From NCBI GenBank assembly GCA_903927685.1, contig CAIYOB010001389.1, positions 1 through 19,028 on the forward strand: 19,028 bases of DNA, written 5' to 3'. Below the pieces are notes generated by a model, which was given only the letters and a program-made list of their open reading frames with translations, was not told where the DNA came from and did not search any database. Both the position numbers and the translations under genes were made by a program. Positions 1 through 6,103 of this stretch are shown here, in pieces. Every line of letters starts with the position of its first letter. Position 1 is the stretch's first letter. This DNA comes from an uncultured Planctomycetaceae bacterium (GTDB taxonomy: Bacteria; Planctomycetota; Planctomycetia; Pirellulales; Pirellulaceae).

Positions 1-288
1 CTGCCGGATGCGGATGAATTTGAACGGATGTACGTGCGCAAGATCGGAATGCGCAAGAGTTTGCGCGAGTACCCCAACGGCGACTGCGTGTTCTTCGACG
101 GCCAGCTCCGACGCTGTACGGTGTACGAAGCGCGGCCGCGCCAGTGTCGGACGTGGCCGTTTTGGAACTCGAATCTCCGCACACCCGAGCTTTGGGAGGA
201 AACGTGCAGGATCTGTCCTGGCAGCGGCAAAGGGCGGCTTTACTCGCTGGATGAAATCGAATCGTCTCGGGGAGTCATTCGGATCTGA
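1..288 (+). CDS. YkgJ-family cysteine-cluster protein, 3' part
   Basis: The reading frame is open from base 1 to a TGA at 286-288, so the gene begins upstream of the window and only the last 95 residues are visible. In window numbering, cysteines fall at 29, 39, 49, 69 and 72. They sit in the context GDCVFF, RRCTVYEARPRQCR and ETCRICPG, which is the pattern of the C-terminal half of YkgJ/CxxCxxCC proteins (PF03692), where the RCxxYexRPxxCRxxPF stretch is typical. These proteins are thought to bind zinc or an iron-sulfur cluster, but no firm biochemical role is established. The usual N-terminal CxxxCxxCC group should lie upstream. An internal ATG at 28 is not a sensible start because the homology-like frame continues through it. 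The family call is recognition by motif. Confidence 0.8.
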   Translation: MPDADEFERMYVRKIGMRKSLREYPNGDCVFFDGQLRRCTVYEARPRQCRTWPFWNSNLRTPELWEETCRICPGSGKGRLYSLDEIESSRGVIRI

Positions 289-391
289 GCGGTTTGGCTT
301 TCTGTAGGGATTGTAGCGATTATCTCAAGCTTGCCGAGAAAGCAGCCGATAAACCGGGGACAGTGAAATGCTTGATAACAAGTCAGTGACC

Positions 392-420
392 TTGACTCTA
401 CCTCTTGCGGGATTTACACT
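392..420 (+). promoter_or_regulatory. sigma70-like promoter of the HU gene
   Basis: A TTGACT hexamer at 392-397 is followed, after exactly 17 bases, by TACACT at 415-420. This is a close match to the -35/-10 consensus (5/6 and 4/6). Transcription would start near 427 and give a leader of about 68 nt before the GTG at 495. It lies in the 206-base gap after the YkgJ-type gene, which otherwise shows no feature I can name. Confidence 0.6.
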
Positions 421-494
421 TGGGGCGTCCAGACGGGTAATCTAGGAAGGGATTTTCGTGGACGCATTCCCCTCTGTCACGGGAGAGTCAAGTC

Positions 495-992
495 GTGACT
501 AAGAAAGAGATCGTTAAGACGATTTCCGAGGAGCTTGGGCTGACCCAGCTGAAGACCAAGGAGATTGTCCAGAAGACGTTTGACGCGATCGTCGAGGCGT
601 TGGTGGATGAGGGCCGGATCGAGTTGCGCAATTTTGGTGTATTTGAGGTCAAGAAACGCGCTTCACGCAAGGCACGCAACCCCCGGACAGGGCAACGCGT
701 CGATGTTCCCGAGAAATGGGTCGTCACCTTCAAGCCCGGCAAGGAAATGGAAGAGCGGGTGCGCATCCTGGCGGAAGCAAGAGAACGCCGACACGAAGCC
801 GCAAGAGCCATGCAGGAAACAGCTTTGGCTGCGGCGATCTCGCAGTTTGCCGCCCGGGCAGTCCCAGATGCAAGCAGCGAACCAGCGCCGGGAACCGAAA
901 CGGTGCCGGCACCGGCGTCAAGGGACTCGGTGGCGACTCCGGCGGTCGAGAACTTTGAGAGTCCGCGACCGGGGGCAGAGGTGAATCCCTAG
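495..992 (+). CDS. HU-family DNA-binding protein with Ala/Pro/Glu-rich tail
   Basis: This 165-residue protein is a nucleoid-associated HU/IHF-type protein, which binds DNA as a dimer and bends it. Residues 1 to about 90 form the standard HU fold: the N-terminal helical part ([14 protein letters not shown]), the [13 protein letters not shown] strand region (about 40-52), and the DNA-arm motif RNPRTG at 61-66, whose Pro63 is the residue that intercalates into the minor groove in this family. Residues from about 92 onward are additional to the usual 90-100 residue length: an Arg/Glu/Ala-rich helix-prone stretch (about 92-125), then a low-complexity Pro/Ala/Glu tail. The start is GTG at 495, chosen because it begins the canonical MTKKEIV sequence and has GGGAGAG at 481-487. 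It is preceded by the promoter at 392-420 and stands alone as a transcription unit start. Unlike Lys-rich tails of actinobacterial HU, this tail is not strongly basic. Confidence 0.93.
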   Translation: MTKKEIVKTISEELGLTQLKTKEIVQKTFDAIVEALVDEGRIELRNFGVFEVKKRASRKARNPRTGQRVDVPEKWVVTFKPGKEMEERVRILAEARERRHEAARAMQETALAAAISQFAARAVPDASSEPAPGTETVPAPASRDSVATPAVENFESPRPGAEVNP

Positions 993-1127
993 CCCGGCGG
1001 CGGGCAGCGGGCATGTTGAGTACGAACGTCTTTCGACAAGACGGAACCGGGAAACAGAAACGACAACTTTCGCCAGTTGCTGGCATCCACAGCTCATCGC
1101 TTCCTTATCATGGAGGATAGTCAAGTG

Positions 1128-1346
1128 ATGCGTCGGCTCATCTTATCGGCGCTGTTAGGCGTCGCCGTCGCGACGAACGGCGGGTGCTTCCTCCCGATTT
1201 ACTCCGGAGATCCCGTGCGACGGACAGACCAATTGATCTTCTCGTCCGAAGATCTGCGAAACATCTTACTCGAATGGGAGCGATTCTGGTTCCTGGACCA
1301 GCCGGACCACGAGACGCCTTATCGCGTTCATGGCGGCGTGATTTAG
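1128..1346 (+). CDS. small putative lipoprotein, conserved planctomycete type
   Basis: This is a 72-residue protein from ATG 1128. The N-terminus (MRRLILSALLGVAV) is a basic start plus hydrophobic segment that ends at a cysteine in the context TNGGC, so it looks like a lipoprotein signal peptide with a loose lipobox and a mature form anchored at Cys23. The mature part is about 50 residues with acidic/aromatic character and ends PYRVHGGVI. GGAGG at 1112-1116 lies 11 bases before the ATG and 8 bases before an in-frame GTG at 1125, which is an alternative start. An ATG at 1110 or 1077 would place charged residues before the signal and is less likely. I recall similar short proteins with the SEDLRxxxxEWERxWFLDQPDH core from planctomycete genomes, but no function is known to me. 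No catalytic motif is visible. Confidence 0.7.
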   Translation: MRRLILSALLGVAVATNGGCFLPIYSGDPVRRTDQLIFSSEDLRNILLEWERFWFLDQPDHETPYRVHGGVI

Positions 1347-1377
1347 CGCATTGTCCGGGGCTCCGGGCCTTGCCTCA

Positions 1378-1480
1378 CCCGAAGCGTGAGCAAGAGAGAC
1401 GGCCATCGTGCCCCGACGCGTGAGCGGGGACGGTCTCGTAAGCGCAGCGTGAGCGAGGGCAGCCTCGTAACCCGAAGCGC
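1378..1480 (+). repeat. degenerate ~30-nt tandem repeat
   Basis: Three consecutive units, 1378-1410, 1411-1440 and 1441-1469, plus a partial fourth (1470-1480), share the pattern (c)CCGAnGCGTGAGC followed by an A/G-rich stretch, then GCC/GTC and TCGT. The GCGTGAGC octamer recurs at 1384-1391, 1418-1425 and 1447-1454. The array fills most of the gap between the convergent ends of the lipoprotein gene and the minus-strand glycoside hydrolase gene, so it could be part of a transcript end or an interspersed element. Confidence 0.6.
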
Positions 1481-1505
1481 CTGTGGGGTCAACTCGGCCG
1501 CAGTC

Positions 1506-4331
1506 TCAATACCGCACCAAGTAATACGGCGTTCGGTCCCGGGCGCCGTCGATCGTCAACGTGCCGCCGGCCGTTTCCAGCGTGCGGTCGGTCGGCCGGC
1601 CGTCATGGTCCAGGAGGATCACGCGCGGCGTCCCCGGGCGGCCCAGCGTGAGCTTGGCGCGCACCGGCTCCAGCACGATCGGCGTCTGGCCGCGGGCCAG
1701 CATCCGTTCGCCGCCGGGCGAGAACTTCATGCCCGTATTGCGGGCTCGGGCCAAGGCCACGATCAGCAGGTCGCGGCCCGCGTCGAGCGTTGCATCCGGC
1801 TCGCGGGCGGTCACGTAGATCGCCGCGAACGGACTGGCCGGCTCAATCGTGACCGGGCCCAGCTGGCAGCGCTGCCCGGCCGCAAAGCCGACGACGGCCG
1901 CCGTGCCCGGCGTGTTCATCGTGAACCAGCCGCCCGAGTTTCCGCGGCGTTCCTGCCACCGCAGCTGCCCAGTGCTCGACACGAGCTGGCCGCCCTGCTG
2001 GTAGGGCGCCAGATCGAAGCCCGGCGTGTCGGCATACTGGTCTGTGAACGCGATCACGCTGCGGGCGACGGCCAGCGCCCGCGACGAGACCTTGCTGCTG
2101 TCTAATTCCTTGTCGTCATAGCCCTGGGCCACGGTGTCGTCGAAGCTCAACCGGCCCTCGAACAACGAGGGCACGTGGACGTTCCGCACGGCGGTCACCT
2201 CGGCTTGCCGCACGTCGCCGCGATGCACTTGGCGCGCGACCGCGGGGAAAACGCCGAGAATCTGCGGGGCGGTCGCATCCCACTGGTCCCGGCCGATGCG
2301 ATCGCTGAACGTGCCCGAATCGCGGTTCTGGAACAAGTAGGACACGTCCCAGCCTTGCAGCCCCAGGCCATACGCGCCGATGATCGCCGGCCCTTCGACA
2401 CCCAGTTCGTTGGGAAACACGTGGATCCATTCGGACAGCATGAAGGGCCGGTCGAGGACCTGCTGCATGCCGCTGCTGAGCATCCCCGAGCCCGCTCGGG
2501 CCAGCATCGAGGCGTGGGCTTGATCGCCGCCGAAGTAATTGTGCCGGTCGACGGTGCCCACCAGGTAGTCCGAGTGCAGATTGGCCAGATGGCTGTACGC
2601 CCGGCCGGCTTGCCAGTTCGAGCTGAGGATCTCGCCTTGATAGCCGGCCTGGCGGACCGCCGCGACATACCGCTGGAAGAACTCGCACTGCAACTCGTAC
2701 AGGAACTGCAGCGAATCGAGCAGCCGCCGGCGGCGGAACGCTTGGGAACCGTTCAATTGCTCCGGGTCCCAGTACCAGGGGTTGCCCAGCGGCAGGATGT
2801 TCTTCGTGTCCAGCCGCTCGCTGCCGTTGGCCAACCCTTCGTCGGCAAAGCTGTCCAACGCGTCCTTGCCCCAGGCCTCGGCCAACTGCGGTTGCCCGCC
2901 GTACTTCTGGCTCAGCCACTGACAGAACCGTTCGGCCACCTGTCGGCGCAGCGTCGGGCTGGCCTTCAAGGGCGCCATGGACGAGTAGAACAGGATGCTC
3001 TGCTCGTTGATGATCTCGAGGAACGCGACTGCCGGATCCTGGGCGTACGTCAGCCCCGTGTACGGGTTCTTGTGCTGGAGCAGGTTGACCATTTGTTGGA
3101 TCTGCAGACGTTGCAGTTCCGGCGAGTAGTGCACGGCGCTATGCGGCGTTTCCACGCGCGCGTCGCGGCCGCCGAGCGAGCCGAACTCTTCCAGGTAGGG
3201 CACCTCCCGCTTGTCGGCTGGGCCCAGCTTCTGAGAACCGAAATGGGCTGACAGCTTGATGTAGATCCCCGCCTCCTTGAACTTGGCCACCTGGTAGTCC
3301 ATGCGGTCCAGCCCTGCCGGGTCGAATTCGGCAAAGCTGTCCGCCGACTGGATGCCGGCCCAGCCCGGACCGTCGGCGTACTTGTGGAGCCGTACGGAAT
3401 TGACGCCGTACTTCCGGTAGAACGCGGCCCGCTTGTCGGCCAGTTCCTTGTCCGGCGCACAGGTGCCGTAGCACAGGTTCAGGCCCCACAGCTTGATCGG
3501 CCGGCCGTTGACCAGCAGCCGGTCGTCTTGGCGGACGATCCGGCCATGCTTCCCGGCCGGACGTTCGAGCCAGTCGTCCAGTCCGATCGCGCTGGGGCCC
3601 GTGTCGCCGCTGGCCTGCCACGGATACCAGCTGGCGATGCCGGGTTCGTCCGGCAAGTCGTCCACGCTGGGATAGAAATCGACGGCTCCGGGGAGTTCGA
3701 CGCTAAGGGTCAAACGCCGCGGCGTCATGCCGGGCAGTTTGTCCTTGGCCAGCACGATCCGCGCGGCGCCGTCCGACGGTATTTCGCAGGGCGGATCCAA
3801 CCGCAGGGACGTGCCGCCGCCACGGGCATCCGTCATTTGCACGCTGTCCACGCTCTCGCCCAACCCGCGCCGCTCGAACGGACAGCGGACCGAGCTCTGC
3901 TGGCCCCGCGAGCGCACGACCACATCGCGGCCCGCGAAAGTCTTGCCGGGCGACAGTTCGACGACGATCAACGTCAGTTCGGTGTCCCGCTCGGCCTGCA
4001 GGTCGTACTCGAACTGCAACCGCTGAGGCGCCGGGTGCGTGACGCGGAACCCGATTCGGAGCGGGACGCCCGTGCCGCTGACTTTGCCTGTCAACGTCCC
4101 GACGCACGCCCCCTGCTCACTGCGGACGCTGCCGTCCAGCCCCATCCAACCCCAGTTGGGCCCCCAGGCGATCACGTTCAGGCCCAGGTAGTCGTCGCCC
4201 TGATGACTGACCACGAACTGGGCGTCGCCCAGCGAATACGCCACCCAGGGTCCCGGCTCGGCAGCAGCGATCGGCTGGGAGAGCAGGACGAAGCCGAGGA
4301 GAGCCAAGGCGGAGAGACTTCTGCAGTTCAT
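1506..4331 (-). CDS. secreted clan GH-A glycoside hydrolase (GH5/cellulase-like, unassigned)
   Basis: This 941-residue protein starts at ATG 4331. The longer open frame to 4367 is rejected because MNCRSLSALALLGFVLLSQP begins a clean signal peptide (cut near residue 24) and AAAGG precedes this ATG at a suitable distance. Residues about 25-250 form a beta-rich N-terminal domain. From about residue 262 a TIM-barrel catalytic domain begins with the NGRPIKLWGLNL segment typical of GH5-like enzymes, then YGVNSVRLH. The putative acid/base is E443 in EIINEQS and the putative nucleophile is E634 in MLSEWIHVF. The 191-residue spacing is larger than usual for GH5. A further beta-type region fills about 700-941. 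It is the downstream gene of a pair with the ceramidase-like gene (48 bases apart), so it is probably co-transcribed. The reaction is hydrolysis of a beta-glycoside; the substrate cannot be told from sequence. Confidence 0.8.
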   Translation of the reverse strand: MNCRSLSALALLGFVLLSQPIAAAEPGPWVAYSLGDAQFVVSHQGDDYLGLNVIAWGPNWGWMGLDGSVRSEQGACVGTLTGKVSGTGVPLRIGFRVTHPAPQRLQFEYDLQAERDTELTLIVVELSPGKTFAGRDVVVRSRGQQSSVRCPFERRGLGESVDSVQMTDARGGGTSLRLDPPCEIPSDGAARIVLAKDKLPGMTPRRLTLSVELPGAVDFYPSVDDLPDEPGIASWYPWQASGDTGPSAIGLDDWLERPAGKHGRIVRQDDRLLVNGRPIKLWGLNLCYGTCAPDKELADKRAAFYRKYGVNSVRLHKYADGPGWAGIQSADSFAEFDPAGLDRMDYQVAKFKEAGIYIKLSAHFGSQKLGPADKREVPYLEEFGSLGGRDARVETPHSAVHYSPELQRLQIQQMVNLLQHKNPYTGLTYAQDPAVAFLEIINEQSILFYSSMAPLKASPTLRRQVAERFCQWLSQKYGGQPQLAEAWGKDALDSFADEGLANGSERLDTKNILPLGNPWYWDPEQLNGSQAFRRRRLLDSLQFLYELQCEFFQRYVAAVRQAGYQGEILSSNWQAGRAYSHLANLHSDYLVGTVDRHNYFGGDQAHASMLARAGSGMLSSGMQQVLDRPFMLSEWIHVFPNELGVEGPAIIGAYGLGLQGWDVSYLFQNRDSGTFSDRIGRDQWDATAPQILGVFPAVARQVHRGDVRQAEVTAVRNVHVPSLFEGRLSFDDTVAQGYDDKELDSSKVSSRALAVARSVIAFTDQYADTPGFDLAPYQQGGQLVSSTGQLRWQERRGNSGGWFTMNTPGTAAVVGFAAGQRCQLGPVTIEPASPFAAIYVTAREPDATLDAGRDLLIVALARARNTGMKFSPGGERMLARGQTPIVLEPVRAKLTLGRPGTPRVILLDHDGRPTDRTLETAGGTLTIDGARDRTPYYLVRY

Positions 4332-4379
4332 GCTTGAACCTTTCGATCGTGTTCGGGCTGATTCCATCTCGGTCGGGCA

Positions 4380-5813
4380 CTAGGGGTTCGGCTTCAACTC
4401 TGCCGCCATCTGCACCAGGGCGTCGAGCAGCTTGTCCGAAGCGTCGATTTCCAGCCGGTTGGTGCCCAGCCATGTTTCGTAGCCGCCCAGCGCATGCTGG
4501 CGAGGCGTGGGCAGGTAGCCCCAGTAACCGTGGGCCAGCGACACCAGGAACGCCGGCTGCACCGGACTGCGTTTCTTGAAATCCAGTCCGATCTCGCACA
4601 GCACTTCGCACGGGATGGTCCCCACGCAGACCTCGCCGATCCGCAGGACCTGCAGCGTCACGGGCACCAGCGGCGGAGCTTCGGCCAGACGTAGCGTGCG
4701 GTCGGCGTAGATCGCCGGCAGGTCCGCCTTGCCCGCCGGTCCCGGCGGCTCGGCCAGCTTCTGCTTGGCCCAGTCCAGTTGTTCGGCGGTCGGCTGTCGG
4801 CGGGCGATCTCCAATTCGCGACAACTGGCCGCCAGCGTTACGTGGTCACGATACTCGAGCTTGGCCAAGGCCGCGTGCACCTTGTTAGCGACGTCCTCGG
4901 CGACCTTGCGCATCTGGGCATAGGGCGGTTGCCCCGGCCGCGGCGTGCGGAAGTTGATGTTGTTGATGTCTCCGCTGGTCCCGTTGCACAGCAGCGCGAC
5001 CGGCGGCGGATCTTGATTCTCGGCGCTCAGCAATTGCTCCAAGTGCCGGCAGTACATCCCGTAGTAGTCCGCGGAGATATGCCCGGAACCGACGCCGCCC
5101 ACGTAATGCAGCGAGTACGAAGCGAACACGGCGATGGTCCGACCGTCAGGCTCGCGGAGCGACAAGAACGAAACCGCCGGGTCCGTGGGCCCGGCCGGCT
5201 CCACCAGATCGGCGCTGCCCGCCCCCGGATTCATCTTCACCTGGTCGATGCCGCCGAACGGATTGGGCGGCATGGTGCCCGGCTTCAGGAACCACCGCCG
5301 GTTGAACACGTGCTCCGGCGCGTCGGCGGTGCCGAACGCGATTTGAGCCGGCCGGAGGTTGTTCTGCGCGCACTTGACGCCGTCGGCGATCCGCCGCGCC
5401 ACGAACGCCTGGTACTCGTCCAGCGGCTGGTCCGGCCGGGCGCGATCGCCCAGCGCGCTGCACGCCGAATGCGTATGCGTGGCGCAGATCAGGACCCGCT
5501 CGGGCGGGATGCCGGCGCTCTGCTCGACCAGCTTGCGGGCCTCGACGCTGACGCTGCGATGGATGCCGAGCAAGTCGACGACGACCAAGGCCAACTGCGT
5601 TTGGCCGTCGTCCAGGACCAGGCACCGCGCGTGCAACTGGTCGTGAACGTGGGTGGCTGGAAAAGGCACGAAACCGCCGATGATCCCGCCGCCCAGCGGT
5701 GGCGTGATGTTGCTGACCGCCGCCCCGGCTCGCAAACCGGACGCGGGCTCCGCAGCCGCCGACAGGTCCGTGGCGGGCAAGCAACTGAGCAGAAGCAGGA
5801 TGCAGGGCTTCAT
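4380..5813 (-). CDS. secreted neutral/alkaline ceramidase N-terminal-domain protein
   Basis: This 477-residue protein starts at ATG 5813, behind a strong AGGAGAGG. The signal peptide spans residues 1 to about 20 (MKPCILLLLSCLPAT). The remainder matches the ceramidase amidohydrolase domain (PF04734): AAVSNITPPLGG near 31-42; ATHTHSACSALG with H113/H115 and YSLHY with H236 as likely zinc ligands; NGTSGDINN at 277-285; and a C-terminal YWGYLPTPRQHALGGYE segment that would supply the Tyr/Glu side of the metal site. At 477 residues it lacks the C-terminal domain of true neutral ceramidases (650-760 residues). In the family's GDVSPN amidase motif the serine is the nucleophile; here the aligned sequence is GDINNI, with Asn284 in its place. 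It is therefore probably not a classical ceramidase, and an amidase or esterase-like role on a glycan substituent is inference. It is the first gene of the pair with the GH-A gene. Confidence 0.83.
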   Translation of the reverse strand: MKPCILLLLSCLPATDLSAAAEPASGLRAGAAVSNITPPLGGGIIGGFVPFPATHVHDQLHARCLVLDDGQTQLALVVVDLLGIHRSVSVEARKLVEQSAGIPPERVLICATHTHSACSALGDRARPDQPLDEYQAFVARRIADGVKCAQNNLRPAQIAFGTADAPEHVFNRRWFLKPGTMPPNPFGGIDQVKMNPGAGSADLVEPAGPTDPAVSFLSLREPDGRTIAVFASYSLHYVGGVGSGHISADYYGMYCRHLEQLLSAENQDPPPVALLCNGTSGDINNINFRTPRPGQPPYAQMRKVAEDVANKVHAALAKLEYRDHVTLAASCRELEIARRQPTAEQLDWAKQKLAEPPGPAGKADLPAIYADRTLRLAEAPPLVPVTLQVLRIGEVCVGTIPCEVLCEIGLDFKKRSPVQPAFLVSLAHGYWGYLPTPRQHALGGYETWLGTNRLEIDASDKLLDALVQMAAELKPNP

Positions 5814-5859
5814 GGTTCGCCTCTCCTGATGTCTTGAGGTTCGCTGCAGCTCAGCGTTC

Positions 5860-5888
5860 GTTCTAAGCCCCTGTGGATCGCCAGTCAA
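5860..5888 (-). promoter_or_regulatory. sigma70-like promoter of the ceramidase-like/GH pair
   Basis: Read on the minus strand, TTGACT (5888-5883) is followed after 17 bases by TAGAAC (5865-5860). This gives a predicted start near 5853 and a leader of about 40 nt that contains the strong ribosome-binding site. It implies that the ceramidase-like and GH-A genes form a unit that can be transcribed separately from the heparinase-like gene upstream. Confidence 0.5.
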
Positions 5889-5894
5889 GCGGAA

Positions 5895-5924
5895 GCGAGC
5901 CGATCGTGTTGGGCGAGCCGATCG
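5895..5924. repeat. 12-nt direct repeat upstream of promoter (possible operator)
   Basis: The 12-mer GCGAGCCGATCG occurs identically at 5895-5906 and 5913-5924, an 18-nt period. Each copy ends in the palindrome CGATCG. The pair lies directly upstream of the -35 box at 5883-5888, about 42 to 71 bases before the predicted start, a usual place for an activator. No regulator gene is in the window. Confidence 0.5.
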
Positions 5925-6040
5925 CCGCGATTCCTGCGCAAGCGGCCAATCGCGCCGCCCGCCCCGGCCGCAGCGGAGCGGCTGCGGGTCAAATGAGCCG
6001 GCCCTCGTCCCGCAGCCGACGGGCCTTGGCGCCGGCCTTG

Positions 6041-6056
6041 CGGCGAGCCCTCGCCG
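6041..6056 (-). terminator. GC-rich hairpin after the heparinase-like gene
   Basis: CGGCGAG and its complement CTCGCCG form a perfect 7-bp stem around a 2-base centre, about 48 bases past the heparinase-like stop codon. There is no run of T after it on the minus strand, so it may be only a weak or chance structure. The rest of 5925-6103 shows nothing I can name. Confidence 0.2.
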
Positions 6057-6103
6057 TCGGGCGGAGCGCGTGGCCGGTCTATTCCGGCGTGCAAGGTCGG
6101 ATG

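Noticed and set aside
1378..1480. CRISPR array
   Set aside because: Units are adjacent and degenerate with no unique spacers and no cas genes nearby.
2175..3251. Plus-strand frame of 358 codons opposite the GH-A gene
   Set aside because: No recognisable fold or start site; the minus-strand frame carries NEQ and SEW motifs and a signal peptide.
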